A model generated the notes under the pieces. The model had not been told where the DNA came from and ran no database searches. It saw only the letters and a program-made list of their open reading frames with translations. The position numbers were made by a program, and so were the translations under genes. A stretch of DNA of 53,202 bases from Testudinibacter crocodili (GTDB lineage Bacteria; Pseudomonadota; Gammaproteobacteria; Enterobacterales; Pasteurellaceae), in the NCBI GenBank assembly GCA_006228005.1, contig VDHG01000029.1:1-53202 (forward strand). Reading direction: 5' to 3'. Below are positions 10,240 to 20,325 of the stretch, one piece after another (the first letter of the stretch is position 1; each line of letters begins with the position of its first letter).

Positions 10240-10315
10240 ATATTTGAACTACTTTAGGGTCTGTTAATCTTTTGTGTTTATAAATCAAGCAAAAAGAGTG
10301 TGATTTTATCCGACA

Positions 10316-10423
10316 GCGACCTACGGTCGCAATCGGTTAAGCATTGATGAGAGGCTTTGCCTCTCTGAAGCAGCCGCAAAGCGGCTGATCTATGCGTAAC
10401 CTAGTACGGCTTTGCCGTGCTAG
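10316..10423. repeat. Array of four triloop hairpins
   Basis: Four perfect or near-perfect hairpins, each with a 3-base loop, follow one another: GCGACC/GGTCGC (10316-10330), GAGAGGC/GCCTCTC (10349-10365), CAGCCGC/GCGGCTG (10371-10387) and CTAGTACGGC/GCCGTGCTAG with one G.T pair (10401-10423). Loops are TAC, TTT, AAA and TTT. The array lies between the convergent DUF1523-like and bioB genes, after a complete terminator. It looks like REP-type palindromic DNA; no coding capacity is seen. Confidence 0.75.
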
Positions 10424-10480
10424 GCTAAAAGGATTAGTTTTAGCTCAAATAATATACTTAAAAGATCAATGCACCCTAGA

Positions 10481-11482
10481 TTACTTTAAACGGTTTTCTT
10501 CAGTTTCCGGCTCTAAATCCAATTTCTCCATCAGCAGGCGGTCACCGTCTTCTTGTGGGTTTTCGGTCACCAGCAGTTTATCGCCGTAGAAAATTGAATT
10601 GGCGCCTGCCATAAAACACATGGCCTGCATGCTTTCCGACATACCTTGCCGTCCAGCGGATAAGCGTACATAGCTTTGCGGCATGGTGATACGGGCAACA
10701 GCAATGGTGCGGACAAATTCGATCCAGTCCAGATCTTCTGCGTCCATCAACGGCGTACCTTCAACTTTCACCAACTGATTAATCGGCACCGATTCCGGTT
10801 GCGGATCCAGATTGGCAAGGCTGGCGATTAAGCCGGCTCGTTCTTTGCGGGTTTCATTCATGCCGACAATGCCGCCACAACAGACTTTTAGCCCGGCAGA
10901 CCGCACTTTGCCCAAGGTATTGATGCGATCATCAAAGCGGCGAGTGCCGATCACCTCATGATAGTGTTCCGGTGCAGTGTCAAGGTTATGGTTGTAGTAA
11001 TCCAGCCCAGCCTCTTTCAACTGCTCTGCCATGCCGTCTTGCAACAAGCCGAAGGTACCGCAGGTTTCCATGCCTAACGCTTTGACTGCTTTGATAATTT
11101 CAGTGATTTTTGTGACATCTTTTGGTTTTGGACCGCGCCATGCCGCCCCCATGCAGAAACGTCCGGCACCGCGAGATTTGGCAATTTTGGCTTTTTCAAC
11201 AATTTCATCAATTTCCAATAGCTGCTGGTTTTGTACCCCGGTTTGGTAGCGGGCGGATTGCGGGCAGTAGCTACAATCTTCCGGACAGCCGCCTGTTTTA
11301 ATCGACAGTAGGGTAGAAAGCTGAATGGCTTGCGGATTAAAATGTTCGCGGTGAACTTGTGCCGCACGATAAATCAGGTCTAAAAACGGAGTTTCAAACA
11401 GCGCTTCGACTTTGCACACTGACCAATATTCCAGGCTTGGGTGTGGGGTTAAACGGCTGAGCTCGACCGGTTGAATCGTCAT
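10481..11482 (-). CDS. bioB: Biotin synthase
   Basis: Radical SAM enzyme that inserts sulfur into dethiobiotin to make biotin. The start at 11482 follows GAGGAACA and gives 333 residues, close to E. coli BioB (346); longer in-frame extensions upstream lack a ribosome site. The SAM-cluster motif CxxxCxxC is seen as '[11 protein letters not shown]' (~residue 60), followed by 'CMGAAWRGP', 'CGTFGLL', 'YNHNLDT' and 'GGIVGMNET', all BioB hallmarks. It lies downstream of thiQ, an order I recall from Haemophilus influenzae, but a 124-base gap suggests its own promoter. No other biotin genes are nearby. Confidence 0.96.
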   Translation of the reverse strand: MTIQPVELSRLTPHPSLEYWSVCKVEALFETPFLDLIYRAAQVHREHFNPQAIQLSTLLSIKTGGCPEDCSYCPQSARYQTGVQNQQLLEIDEIVEKAKIAKSRGAGRFCMGAAWRGPKPKDVTKITEIIKAVKALGMETCGTFGLLQDGMAEQLKEAGLDYYNHNLDTAPEHYHEVIGTRRFDDRINTLGKVRSAGLKVCCGGIVGMNETRKERAGLIASLANLDPQPESVPINQLVKVEGTPLMDAEDLDWIEFVRTIAVARITMPQSYVRLSAGRQGMSESMQAMCFMAGANSIFYGDKLLVTENPQEDGDRLLMEKLDLEPETEENRLK

Positions 11483-11606
11483 ATTGTTCCTCGGTAATAC
11501 GTTATTGGAGTGTCGTTGCCTGACAGTCCGGTGAAAGTTGGTGCTTATGTTAGCGGAAAACGATGTTGCTGAAAAGTAATGAAAAATCAACCTGTCCTAT
11601 AGCTGT

Positions 11607-12251
11607 TTACAAGATTCGATTATCGATTAAAGATCCGTGATCAACTGTCAAAGTGCGGTCAACAAAGTCCGTAACTTCTTGCGGTTGATGCGTGACCATC
11701 AACAAGGTTAGGTTTTTGTCACGACAGATTTGTGCCAATAATTGTAGCATTTCTTGGCGAAGTGCGGTATCCAGTGCAGAAAAGGGTTCGTCGAGCAGTA
11801 GAATCGGCTTATCACGCAGCATACAGCGTGCCAAGGCAATCCGCTGTTTTTGCCCGCCGGAAAGTTGTTCCGGCAGACGGGACAAATACGGGGTTAAACC
11901 AACTTTGTCTGCAATATATAACACGGCTTGCTGCTGTTCGGCGTTGATGTTTAAATTCGGTTGCAGACCCAGAATAATATTCTGCGCTACACTGAGGTGG
12001 TTAAACAGATTGTTTTCTTGAAACAGCATCGAAACCGGACGCAAGTGCGGTTGGCTGTGGCTGTGATTTTCGCCATTCAGCCAAATTTGTCCACTATCTG
12101 GCTGTTCAAAACCGGCAATCAGGTTCAGCAGTGTGCTTTTTCCGGCACCACTAGCGCCAATCAGCGCGATTTTTTCACCGGCTCGAATTTGCAGATCAAA
12201 CTGCATCGGCATTTGTTTATAATTAAATTCTAGTTGTATCAGGTTGATCAT
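11607..12251 (-). CDS. thiQ: Thiamine ABC transporter, ATP-binding subunit
   Basis: Powers import of thiamine and thiamine phosphates with ThiP and ThiB. 214 residues. Walker A 'GASGAGKST' (~33-41), signature 'LSGGQKQR' (~129), Walker B '[13 protein letters not shown]' (~150) and the switch histidine in 'LLMVTHQ' are all present. The gene start overlaps the end of thiP by 29 bases, so translation is probably coupled. It is small for an ABC subunit, as usual for ThiQ. Confidence 0.93.
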   Translation of the reverse strand: MINLIQLEFNYKQMPMQFDLQIRAGEKIALIGASGAGKSTLLNLIAGFEQPDSGQIWLNGENHSHSQPHLRPVSMLFQENNLFNHLSVAQNIILGLQPNLNINAEQQQAVLYIADKVGLTPYLSRLPEQLSGGQKQRIALARCMLRDKPILLLDEPFSALDTALRQEMLQLLAQICRDKNLTLLMVTHQPQEVTDFVDRTLTVDHGSLIDNRIL

Positions 12252-13845
12252 CGTTTTTCTCGATCACAAGGAAAATTAAGCTGCACAGCAGTAGTAAAAT
12301 CAAGGCTGTAACTGCCGCTTCTTGGCTGCGGTAGTGTCCTAGTTGTTGATACAACAGGCGTGGCAGCGAGCTGAAATCTTGGTTGCCAAACAGGGCAATA
12401 GCGCTGAAATCTCCCAACGATAGCGCCATCGCATAGGCATAAGCGCTGCGCAGTGGGCTTTGCAAGCTGTGCCATTCGATTAAGCGCCAACGTGTCCATC
12501 CGCGAATGCCGAGTGACTGGCACAAATTTTCATAGTGGTGCATATTGTTGTTAAGCGGTGTCGCCAGAATGCGCAGTACAAACGGCATGGCAATTAAGGC
12601 GTTGCACAAAGCAACGATAAGAAACAAGTGCCACACCGCAAAATCCAGTTGTTGCAGCAGCAAAAACAGCCCGATTGCCAAGACTAAGGTTGGGATCGCA
12701 AGAATCATCATACCGATATTGATCATGATGTTGGCGGTTTTAAGTTGGTAGTGCCAACGCAAACGGCGTGCCCCGATCAGCAGCGCAATGCTCAACAGCA
12801 GCGCCAGCAAAGCCGCAAACGGCGCAAGGGTCAGCGAATAGCCGAGCGCTTGCCAAAGCTGCGGACTTTGCCAGATTTTTGATAGTGCTGAGGAGGTTAA
12901 ACCGCTGTAGATAATATTCAGCAGCGGCAGGGCGATAAACAGCGCAACGCTAATCAGCGTAATCCAATGTACAGCGACAAAAGTGCGGTTCAGTGGCTGT
13001 CGCCAGCGGTGTTGGGTGCTGAGTGGCGTCGGGGTATGCCGGCTAAAATAGCTGCTGGTTTGAAACAGCACAAAACACAACATGAATTGCACCAATGCCA
13101 GCATCGCTGCTTTGCCCAGATCAAAATCAAACGTCACCGCTTGGTAAATTGCCACTTCCAGCGTGGTGTATTTCGGACCGCCGCCTAAGGTCAACACAAT
13201 GGCAAAGCTGGTGAAACACAACATGAAAATCAGGGCAAACACCGGCAATAATTGCTGGCGTAGGTAAGGCCATTCAATTAAACGCAAAAAATGACCGTTG
13301 CGAATGTTCAATTGTGCTGCCAGTTGCCGCTGCTGCTGCGGAATGCTATGCAATGCCTGCAAAAAAATCTTGCTTGCCAGTGGCAGATTGAAAAACAGAT
13401 GGGCGATCAAAATACCGTTCAACCCGTAGAATTTCAGTTGCCAGTCGATTTGCAGCCAACCGAGCCCGGTGTTTAACCAACCGGACAGACCATAGATACC
13501 GATGAGACCAAAAACCGCTACCAGCACCGGCAAGACAAACGTTAATGAAAAAATTTTCAGCAGCCATTTTTTTGCCCAGAAAGTGCGGTAAAACAGGGCG
13601 TGAGCAGTGAGCAGCCCGATAAATACCGATAGCAGCGCTGAGAACGTGGCTTGCAGCAGGCTGAAGCGCAGAATATGCCAAAAGTAGCGGTCAGCAAACA
13701 ACACAGACCAAGAGGAATCTTGACTCTGCCGCCATAGTTGCCACAAACTGTTGCCACTGAGCGCCAGCAAAAAAGCGATGACCGCCAAGCCGAGCAAGCT
13801 CTGTTTTTGGCAGTAAACGCTAAATTTAGACCGCACTTTGTTCAT
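12223..13845 (-). CDS. thiP: Thiamine ABC transporter, permease
   Basis: Inner-membrane channel of the thiamine/TPP importer. 540 residues form a duplicated two-half permease with about 12 hydrophobic helices. EAA-type loops contacting ThiQ are visible twice, around '[23 protein letters not shown]' and '[21 protein letters not shown]'. Length matches E. coli ThiP (536). It sits between thiB (12-base gap) and thiQ (29-base overlap) downstream of the TPP riboswitch. Confidence 0.94.
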   Translation of the reverse strand: MNKVRSKFSVYCQKQSLLGLAVIAFLLALSGNSLWQLWRQSQDSSWSVLFADRYFWHILRFSLLQATFSALLSVFIGLLTAHALFYRTFWAKKWLLKIFSLTFVLPVLVAVFGLIGIYGLSGWLNTGLGWLQIDWQLKFYGLNGILIAHLFFNLPLASKIFLQALHSIPQQQRQLAAQLNIRNGHFLRLIEWPYLRQQLLPVFALIFMLCFTSFAIVLTLGGGPKYTTLEVAIYQAVTFDFDLGKAAMLALVQFMLCFVLFQTSSYFSRHTPTPLSTQHRWRQPLNRTFVAVHWITLISVALFIALPLLNIIYSGLTSSALSKIWQSPQLWQALGYSLTLAPFAALLALLLSIALLIGARRLRWHYQLKTANIMINIGMMILAIPTLVLAIGLFLLLQQLDFAVWHLFLIVALCNALIAMPFVLRILATPLNNNMHHYENLCQSLGIRGWTRWRLIEWHSLQSPLRSAYAYAMALSLGDFSAIALFGNQDFSSLPRLLYQQLGHYRSQEAAVTALILLLLCSLIFLVIEKNDDQPDTTRI

Positions 13846-13857
13846 TTCAAGTTAGAT

Positions 13858-14865
13858 TTATTGGCTAAGCGCCTGCTGCCAAACTTGAATTTGTGCTTTG
13901 CTATCGTCGCTGCTCGGGAACGGAATTGCTAAGGTTTTGAACGGTGTAAATTGATCAAAGCGTGGTTCGACTTCGGTTTTGATTACCGGCAGCATAATGT
14001 TGTGCAGTGCAATGGTTTTTTGTGCTTCGGGGCTGAGTAAAAACGCTAAAAACTGCTCGGCTAATTCGGGCTGCTGGCTTTTTTTCAACTTGGCGGCGAG
14101 TTCGATTTGCACAATGTGACCTTCCTCAAATTCGGCAGCGGCGTAATTGTCTTTTTGCTCATGAATTTGGTGGTACAGCGGTGACGTGTTATAGCTTAGC
14201 ACCATGTCGGATTCACCTTTTAAGAATGCACCGTAGGTTTCAGACCAGCCTTTGCCGACGGTAACGGTGTGTTTCGCCAGGGTTTTCCATGCATTTTCGA
14301 CCTGATCTTGCGGATAAACGGTGTTGATCCATGCTAATAACCCCCTTCCGACGGTGCTGGTGCGTGGATCTTGATAAATCACCTTCAGATCTTGGCGTTC
14401 GACTAAGGCTTTCAGACTTGTTGGCGGATTTTTCAATTTTTGTTGATCGTAGATAAAAGCATATTGCCCGTAGTCATACGGCATAAAAGTGCGGTCTTGC
14501 CATGCAATTGGCAGTGTCAGTTGGCTTAAATCGACGTTGTTTTCTGCAAATAAACTGGATTGGCGGGCATTGGCGAGTTGATTATTGTCTAAACCAATCA
14601 ACACATCGGCTTTGCCACCTTTTTCCAAATAGAGGCGGTTGAGCATGGTCACCCCATCTTCAAATGGTACGAAAGTCAATGCACATTGACATTGCTGCTC
14701 AAATGTTTGTTTGAGTTTCGGACCGGGGCCCCAATCGGAGGTGAAAGAGTCGTAACTATAGACGGTTAAGGTTGGTTTTTCAGCGCTGATTGCCGCACTG
14801 GCACTCAATAAAATGGTGGCGGAGATAATGCTACGGTTTAACAATTTTTGTGCTAATGAAAACAT
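13858..14865 (-). CDS. thiB: Thiamine-binding periplasmic protein
   Basis: Captures thiamine and its phosphates in the periplasm for ThiPQ. 335 residues with a signal peptide (~1-28, cleavage near 'AAISA-EKP'). The mature part shows the family's 'LTVYSYDSF', 'KADVLIGLDNNQL', 'PYDYGQYAFIYD' and 'YQDPRTSTVGRG' motifs. It is the first gene of thiBPQ and lies directly behind the TPP riboswitch. Confidence 0.95.
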   Translation of the reverse strand: MFSLAQKLLNRSIISATILLSASAAISAEKPTLTVYSYDSFTSDWGPGPKLKQTFEQQCQCALTFVPFEDGVTMLNRLYLEKGGKADVLIGLDNNQLANARQSSLFAENNVDLSQLTLPIAWQDRTFMPYDYGQYAFIYDQQKLKNPPTSLKALVERQDLKVIYQDPRTSTVGRGLLAWINTVYPQDQVENAWKTLAKHTVTVGKGWSETYGAFLKGESDMVLSYNTSPLYHQIHEQKDNYAAAEFEEGHIVQIELAAKLKKSQQPELAEQFLAFLLSPEAQKTIALHNIMLPVIKTEVEPRFDQFTPFKTLAIPFPSSDDSKAQIQVWQQALSQ

Positions 14866-14933
14866 GATAGAAATCCTTTTTTATAAAAATATAAGAAAAG
14901 AATTCAAGTGCGGTGACCAGTGTGGAAACGCAA

Positions 14934-15034
14934 TCTCAAATCCCTTCGCTGCTACTAATCAGATCAGGTTCAGCGGGTATTTCTCAGCGTTATCTTACAC
15001 ATAAAAAAAGATAAGATAATGCACCCCGATGAGA
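14934..15034 (-). promoter_or_regulatory. TPP riboswitch (THI element) of thiBPQ
   Basis: Read on the minus strand, the element has the P1 stem TCTCA/TGAGA (15030-15034 with 14934-14938), then GGGGTGC, the CTGAGA turn, ACCCGCTGAACCTGATCTG, and GCGAAGGGA. These are the conserved blocks of the thiamine pyrophosphate aptamer, in the right order. A variable P3a-like arm lies between GGGGTGC and CTGAGA and contains two ATAAGATAA-like pairing segments. High TPP should repress thiBPQ. Confidence 0.95.
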
Positions 15035-15073
15035 GCGCTTTATCTTATCCAAAACCGGTGGGAAAGAAAAGGG

Positions 15074-15889
15074 TTAATCGATGGTTTTCGGCCAGTTGCT
15101 GGTGTCGACTTTTGGATATTGCATCTGCATCACACGCAAGGTGTCGAGCAGAATTTGCATGATAATCACATTGCGTCCGGATTTGGAGTCAGCAGGAATC
15201 ACATACCAGGGCGCATACTCGGTGGAGGTGGCGTTAATCACTTTCTCGTATTGCTTTTGAAAGTCTCCCCATAATTTGCGATCGTCCAAATCGCCTAAAT
15301 TGAATTTCCAGTTTTTATCCGGATTGTCCAACCGTTCTTGCAACCGCTCTTTTTGTTCGTCTTTAGAAATATGCAGGAAAAATTTGACAATCACAGTGCC
15401 GGTTTCGCTCAGCAGCCGTTCAAACTCGTTAATCTGGCGTAAGCGGCGCTGTTCTTCGTCATCATCAATCCAGCCTTTGACTTTGGTAACCAGCACATCT
15501 TCATAATGGCTGCGGTTGAAAATCACGATTTCACCGCGCCGCGGCACTACATTGTGCACCCGCCACAAATAGTCACGATCCAGCTCATTTTCAGTCGGCG
15601 CTTTGAAGTAAGCGGTGCGTACCGCCAGCGGATCAACACTTTGGAATACCGCTCTAATCGTCCCGTCTTTGCCGGAGGTATCCATACCTTGCAGCACGAT
15701 CAGCACCTTGCGTTGATGTTCGGCATACAGCAAATCTTGTAGATGATCCAATTCCGGCGCCAGTTCGCGCAGAATGGCATTGCGTTCGTCTTTATTTTCA
15801 GCAATATCTTTTTTGCCGTTAGTTGAAAAGTCATCGATCTTGAAACTGTTTTTGCGATCAATCCGGTAGTTTTTAATCTCGAATGCCAT
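15074..15889 (-). CDS. Polyphosphate kinase 2 family protein
   Basis: PPK2-type enzymes move phosphate between polyphosphate and nucleotides. 271 residues with Walker A 'GMDTSGKDG' (~68-76), 'VVPRRGEIVIFNRSHYEDVLV' (Walker B-like, ~112-132, with the conserved RSHYEDVL) and a lid 'RLQERLDNPDKNWKF' (~180). These fit the single-domain PPK2 family. Whether it prefers ADP, AMP or GDP cannot be told from sequence alone. It starts 40 bases after the stop of the NsrR-like gene on the same strand, so the two may be co-transcribed. It ends 39 bases before the riboswitch. Confidence 0.9.
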   Translation of the reverse strand: MAFEIKNYRIDRKNSFKIDDFSTNGKKDIAENKDERNAILRELAPELDHLQDLLYAEHQRKVLIVLQGMDTSGKDGTIRAVFQSVDPLAVRTAYFKAPTENELDRDYLWRVHNVVPRRGEIVIFNRSHYEDVLVTKVKGWIDDDEEQRRLRQINEFERLLSETGTVIVKFFLHISKDEQKERLQERLDNPDKNWKFNLGDLDDRKLWGDFQKQYEKVINATSTEYAPWYVIPADSKSGRNVIIMQILLDTLRVMQMQYPKVDTSNWPKTID

Positions 15890-15929
15890 AGACGTTCCTT
15901 ATTGAGTGTATTGAAGCTGACAGAATCGG

Positions 15930-16388
15930 TTAATTGACAAAATGGGAGCTGACAGGAATAAAATGTTGTGCCAACAATTCAGGGCGTTGCAGCACATCCG
16001 CTAAGCTATAACGGGCAAGCTGTTCATAAAAGGCGGCGACTGCCTGCTCAAAAATCGTCGGCAACTGACAAATTGGTGCAATGCAACATGCGCTGTCGCC
16101 GATTTCGCTGTGGCATTTGACCAGTGTGCCATCATCACCTTCTGCTTCACGAATCACGCTGGCAAGGTTGATCTGATTGGGCGCTCGTGCCAGCTGGATG
16201 CCGCCGCCTTTGCCACGACGGGACAGAATAGTTTTTTGTTTTGCCAAATGGTGAATGACTTTCATCAAATGATTTTCTGAAATTTGGTAAGCTGCGGCAA
16301 TTTCTTGAATGGTGCAGAGACGATCGCTATGTAGTGCCAAATAAATCAGAACACGAAGATTGTAATCGGTGAATTTACTGAGTTTCAT
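15930..16388 (-). CDS. nsrR: Rrf2-family regulator, NsrR-like
   Basis: 152 residues. N-terminal winged helix 'MKLSKFTDYNLRVLIYLAL' and 'IQEIAAAYQISENHLMKVIHHL' match Rrf2/NsrR. Cysteines for an Fe-S cluster are in 'KCHSEIGDSACCIAPIC' (~92-108), and the tail 'LARYSLADVL' is typical of NsrR. NsrR represses nitrosative-stress genes and loses DNA binding when NO reacts with its cluster. The spacing between the first two cluster cysteines is longer than in E. coli NsrR as I recall it, so IscR-like or divergent behaviour is possible. It may share a transcript with the downstream PPK2 gene. Confidence 0.8.
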   Translation of the reverse strand: MKLSKFTDYNLRVLIYLALHSDRLCTIQEIAAAYQISENHLMKVIHHLAKQKTILSRRGKGGGIQLARAPNQINLASVIREAEGDDGTLVKCHSEIGDSACCIAPICQLPTIFEQAVAAFYEQLARYSLADVLQRPELLAQHFIPVSSHFVN

Positions 16389-16436
16389 AATATTCGTTTA
16401 GCTAGGGAAATTGCCTGAGTTTAACACAGCTTAGGC

Positions 16437-16466
16437 AAAAGTGCGGTTGATCAGAATCAACCGCAC
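16437..16466 (-). terminator. Terminator of the DUF945 gene, made of inverted uptake signals
   Basis: On the minus strand GTGCGGTTGATT pairs with ATCAACCGCAC around a short loop, followed by TTTTGCC. It ends the DUF945 gene before nsrR. A second inverted repeat (TTGCCTGAG at 16411, CTTAGGCAA at 16430) lies between it and nsrR and could touch nsrR's promoter. Confidence 0.75.
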
Positions 16467-16509
16467 AGCCTAAAGAGTTAAATGAATTTAACCAAGGTTG
16501 GGTAAGATA

Positions 16510-17973
16510 TTAGAATCCGCCCATAAACATAAACAGCAGTGTTTGTGCGATACTCTCTTCCGGAATCACTTCGCCGTTCAGTTTCAGTTCGCCATTTTCC
16601 AAAATCAGTTTGGACTGATAGTTTGTGCCGTTATCGTTACTGACCAACACTTTTTGCTGTACAGCGTCTTCAAGCGACTGATTTAATTCAGATTCGGCAT
16701 ATTGTTCAGGATTTTCTATACCATCTAACTTTGCCAAGCTGGTCATCAACATTTGTGCAGATTGACGATTGAGGTTGGCGTCCATCTCCAATTTATCGAA
16801 CAGTGAAAGAATTTTGCCTTGCATTAGTGCAGCTTGTTGATCAGCTTTGGAGAAAGCCAGATCAAAAGTTAGTTGGTTTTCGCCCGCACTGTTTTTCAAT
16901 TTAAGCGGTTGAATTGCCAATGTTGGTTGTTGTTGCAGCAGTTTTAATCCTGCTTCGTTCAATTGCGCCTGCTGTTGTTGCAGATCAGGGTTGCTAAAGG
17001 CTTCAACGACTTGATTTAGCTCGGCGGCAGCCAGATGACCTAAATTTAGGTTAAAATCAATTTGCCCAAAATTTTCGCCGTTTACACTCAAGGCTTCGAC
17101 GCTGTTATTTAAGCGGTAGTCGGCAAATTGAGCGCTGACATTGGTGTCGTAATCGAAGCGAATATTTTTCAGCTCGACATTTTGTGCGCTGTAATCGGTT
17201 GTGGCTTCATCAACAACGCTGATTAACCCAATATCAAAACGCTGCTTTCCGCTTGGAATATATTTGAAGTCAGTCGGGCTGAGATCGGAATCCAATGTGA
17301 CATCATTGAAGGTCAAAGTGCGGTTGACGGTGATGGGTTGGTATTGATCATTAAATTCATCCGCCTGTAAAGTGGAAACCCATTTTTCCAAACGCATTTT
17401 CAGTAAGCCGACGCCTTCTTGATTCGTATCGCTTTCAATATAAATTGGCGTGCTGTTGATGCTAAATTGCTCGTTGCTGTAATCAAAAGCAGCAATGGTT
17501 GAATTTTGCTTGATTTGCCCGCTATAGCTGATACTGAAATTACCGCTGTAAGGTGCAATGCCTTTACTGGCTTTAAACACTTCACTGATCGACGGATCTT
17601 CGGTCATTTCGGAATGCGCATCGGCTAAAACCGGCATCAGTTTCAGACTGGTTAAGCGTGACAACGGTAATGGTCCGTGCTCAGCTGTGCTTTTGAACGG
17701 GAGTATCAGCTGAGAATTATCTTTTAAATCAGTAAGGATCACTTGATCTTCAATCTGAGTCGAGAAAAAGCCGCGCTCTAGTTTGGTATTTTTAATTTCA
17801 AGGTGGTAATTGCCGTGAGCGAGGTTATTATAGCCACTGGTAACTCGTTCATTGGCGAATGCGATATATTCTGGATATTTTTGTTCCAGTGCTTTACCGG
17901 AATACCAAGTGCCGCCAGCCCATGCCGCCACCAAAACTGCGATGGCGCCAAGCGCCAGAGATGATTTTTTCAT
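16510..17973 (-). CDS. DUF945 (YdgA-like) protein
   Basis: 487 residues with one N-terminal membrane segment (~6-24) and a large periplasmic part, opening with 'WYSGKALEQKYPEYIAFAN', as in E. coli YdgA. The body alternates beta-rich stretches with glutamine-rich helices ('LQQQQAQLNEAGLKLLQQQP', ~345). Length matches YdgA (~500). The family has no firmly established biochemical role. A GGAATTAT ribosome site precedes the start. It appears monocistronic, ending in an uptake-signal hairpin. Confidence 0.85.
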   Translation of the reverse strand: MKKSSLALGAIAVLVAAWAGGTWYSGKALEQKYPEYIAFANERVTSGYNNLAHGNYHLEIKNTKLERGFFSTQIEDQVILTDLKDNSQLILPFKSTAEHGPLPLSRLTSLKLMPVLADAHSEMTEDPSISEVFKASKGIAPYSGNFSISYSGQIKQNSTIAAFDYSNEQFSINSTPIYIESDTNQEGVGLLKMRLEKWVSTLQADEFNDQYQPITVNRTLTFNDVTLDSDLSPTDFKYIPSGKQRFDIGLISVVDEATTDYSAQNVELKNIRFDYDTNVSAQFADYRLNNSVEALSVNGENFGQIDFNLNLGHLAAAELNQVVEAFSNPDLQQQQAQLNEAGLKLLQQQPTLAIQPLKLKNSAGENQLTFDLAFSKADQQAALMQGKILSLFDKLEMDANLNRQSAQMLMTSLAKLDGIENPEQYAESELNQSLEDAVQQKVLVSNDNGTNYQSKLILENGELKLNGEVIPEESIAQTLLFMFMGGF

Positions 17974-18295
17974 AATAATTCCTTTTTATTAGGGTCTGTT
18001 GATCTAATTAAACGGTAAACAGAGTATAGCCATTCGCTGAAAAATATACCAGCAGCAGTTTGAATACGGTTGTACTGTTTTTTAGATTTTTTCGCAAAAA
18101 AATGATTTTTGCCCTTGAACTTTGTGTTTTCACCCCTATTTATTGCTGCAAGTCAGGATCAATGTTGTTTTTTGACGGCTACAACAAATTTAACCGTAGC
18201 AGTTGAAATTCAATTTTTAGTCCGCATCTTAAAAGCATCGAAGCAATTCGCGTGCTTTACAGAGAACAAATTTTAGATTTAACAGGAGAAATCAA
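17974..18295. other. Intergenic region between DUF945 gene and dnaK
   Basis: 322 bases with no gene. It holds the dnaK heat-shock promoter (18114-18142), a 153-base leader before dnaK, and at 17990-18005 a copy of the 16-mer TAGGGTCTGTTRATCT that also occurs at 10255-10270. The DUF945 promoter must lie here on the minus strand. Confidence 0.8.
18114..18142 (+). promoter_or_regulatory. Sigma-32 heat-shock promoter of dnaK
   Basis: CTTGAA (18114-18119) is followed after 13 bases by CCCCTATTTA (18133-18142). This matches the sigma-32 consensus (CTTGAAA and CCCCATNT) with acceptable spacing, upstream of a gene known to be under sigma-32 in related bacteria. Confidence 0.85.
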
Positions 18296-20209
18296 ATGGG
18301 AAAAATTATTGGTATTGACTTGGGTACAACCAACTCATGTGTAGCGGTGATGGATGGTGACAAACCGCGTGTGATTGAAAATGCAGAAGGCGACCGCACC
18401 ACGCCGTCGATTATTGCTTATACACAAGATGGCGAAACGTTGGTCGGACAACCGGCAAAACGTCAAGCGGTAACCAACCCGAAAAATACCGTGTTTGCAA
18501 TCAAACGCTTGATTGGGCGTCGTTTTACTGACGAAGAAGTACAGCGTGACGTTAATATTATGCCGTTTGACATTGTGAAAGCAGATAATGGCGATGCGTG
18601 GGTATCAGTGAAAGACGAGAAAATGGCACCACCGCAAATTTCTGCCGAAGTATTGAAAAAAATGAAAAAAACTGCCGAAGATTTCTTAGGCGAGAAAGTC
18701 ACTGAAGCGGTCATCACCGTGCCGGCGTATTTCAATGATGCGCAACGTCAAGCGACTAAAGACGCTGGTCGTATTGCTGGCTTGGAAGTGAAGCGTATCA
18801 TCAACGAACCGACAGCGGCAGCGTTGGCATATGGTTTGGACAAAGACAAAGGCAACCACACTATCGCCGTTTACGACTTGGGCGGTGGTACGTTCGACCT
18901 TTCGATCATTGAAATTGATGACGTTGAAGGTGAAAAAACGTTTGAAGTGTTGGCAACCAACGGCGATACCCATCTGGGCGGCGAAGATTTTGACAACCGT
19001 GTGATCAACTATCTGGTGGACGAATTCAAAAAAGATCAAGGTATCGACCTGCGTAACGATCCGTTAGCGATGCAGCGTTTGAAAGAAGCCGCAGAAAAAG
19101 CCAAAATTGAACTTTCTTCTGCGCAACAAACCGATGTGAATCTGCCGTATATCACCGCAGATGCGACAGGTCCAAAACACCTGAACATCAAATTGACCCG
19201 TGCCAAATTGGAATCCTTGGTAGAAGATTTGGTACAACGTTCATTGGAGCCGGTGCGTACCGCACTTAAAGATGCTGATTTGAGTGTATCTGAAATCGAT
19301 GAAGTGATTTTGGTTGGCGGACAAACCCGTATGCCGATGGTACAACAAAAAGTGGCTGAATTCTTTGGCAAAGAGCCTCGCAAAGATGTGAACCCAGATG
19401 AAGCGGTTGCGATCGGTGCGGCGGTGCAAGGTGGCGTGTTGGCCGGTGATGTGAAAGACGTGTTGTTGCTTGACGTAACTCCGTTGTCATTGGGTATCGA
19501 AACCATGGGCAGCGTGATGACCAAACTGATCGAGAAAAACACCACGATTCCGACCAAACACAGCCAAGTGTTCTCCACGGCGGAAGATAACCAAAGTGCG
19601 GTTACCATTCATGTGTTGCAAGGGGAACGTAAACGTGCTGCGGACAATAAATCTTTAGGTCAGTTTAACTTGGAAGGAATCCAAGCTGCACCGCGCGGCA
19701 TGCCGCAAATCGAAGTGACTTTCGATATTGATGCGGACGGAATCTTGCACGTTTCTGCCAAAGATAAAGGCACGGGTAAAGAGCAAAAAATCACCATCAA
19801 AGCTTCTTCAGGTTTGAGTGATGATGAAATCCAACAAATGGTACGCGATGCGGAAGCCAATGCGGATTCGGATCGTAAATTTGAAGAGTTAGTGCAAGTG
19901 CGTAACCAAGCAGATCATCTGGTGCACTCAACCCGTAAGCAGTTGACTGAAGCCGGTGATGCCCTGTCAGCCGATGACAAAGCGGCGATCGAAAGTGCGG
20001 TCAGCGAGTTGGAAACTGCAGCCAAAGGTGAAAACAAAGATGTGATTGAAGCCAAAACTCAAGCTTTGATTCAGGCATCGGAAAAACTGATTGCTGCAGC
20101 ACAGCAACAAGCCCAAGCCGGTCAGCAACAGGCGCAAGGTCAAGCCGAACAAGGCAAAGGCGGTGATGACGTAGTTGATGCCGAATTTGAAGAAGTGAAA
20201 GACAAGTAA
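18296..20209 (+). CDS. dnaK: Chaperone DnaK (Hsp70)
   Basis: ATP-driven folding chaperone working with DnaJ and GrpE. 637 residues. '[13 protein letters not shown]' phosphate loop (~6-18), '[20 protein letters not shown]' (~147), '[14 protein letters not shown]' (~192) and '[11 protein letters not shown]' (~336) mark the ATPase domain. The linker '[13 protein letters not shown]' (~388) precedes the substrate-binding domain, and the C-terminus is a Q/A-rich tail ending '[12 protein letters not shown]'. A strong AACAGGAGA site precedes the ATG. Confidence 0.99.
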   Translation: MGKIIGIDLGTTNSCVAVMDGDKPRVIENAEGDRTTPSIIAYTQDGETLVGQPAKRQAVTNPKNTVFAIKRLIGRRFTDEEVQRDVNIMPFDIVKADNGDAWVSVKDEKMAPPQISAEVLKKMKKTAEDFLGEKVTEAVITVPAYFNDAQRQATKDAGRIAGLEVKRIINEPTAAALAYGLDKDKGNHTIAVYDLGGGTFDLSIIEIDDVEGEKTFEVLATNGDTHLGGEDFDNRVINYLVDEFKKDQGIDLRNDPLAMQRLKEAAEKAKIELSSAQQTDVNLPYITADATGPKHLNIKLTRAKLESLVEDLVQRSLEPVRTALKDADLSVSEIDEVILVGGQTRMPMVQQKVAEFFGKEPRKDVNPDEAVAIGAAVQGGVLAGDVKDVLLLDVTPLSLGIETMGSVMTKLIEKNTTIPTKHSQVFSTAEDNQSAVTIHVLQGERKRAADNKSLGQFNLEGIQAAPRGMPQIEVTFDIDADGILHVSAKDKGTGKEQKITIKASSGLSDDEIQQMVRDAEANADSDRKFEELVQVRNQADHLVHSTRKQLTEAGDALSADDKAAIESAVSELETAAKGENKDVIEAKTQALIQASEKLIAAAQQQAQAGQQQAQGQAEQGKGGDDVVDAEFEEVKDK

Positions 20210-20258
20210 GTCGATGGCGATTAAAGAAGCTCAAATCTACTTTCTTTAGCACCAATCA

Positions 20259-20284
20259 GGGCGATGAGTAATCTTCGCCCTTTT
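20259..20284 (+). terminator. Hairpin with T-run between dnaK and dnaJ
   Basis: GGGCGA pairs with TCGCCC around a 10-base loop, followed by TTTT. The stem is short, so it probably acts as a partial terminator or attenuator that lowers dnaJ relative to dnaK, or as a processing site. Confidence 0.6.
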
Positions 20285-20325
20285 GCACATATAAAAACAA
20301 ATCAAGAGAAGCAAACGGAACCATT

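Noticed and set aside
10392-10589. Short plus-strand frame running from the hairpin array into bioB
   Set aside because: Its first half lies in palindromic DNA and its second half is antisense to bioB; no ribosome site or protein-like sequence.
11585-11612. TTGTAAAC overlapping the thiQ stop, like half of a BirA operator upstream of bioB
   Set aside because: The expected second half (GTTTACAA at ~15 bases) is poor here (GGTTGATTT), so a biotin operator is not supported.
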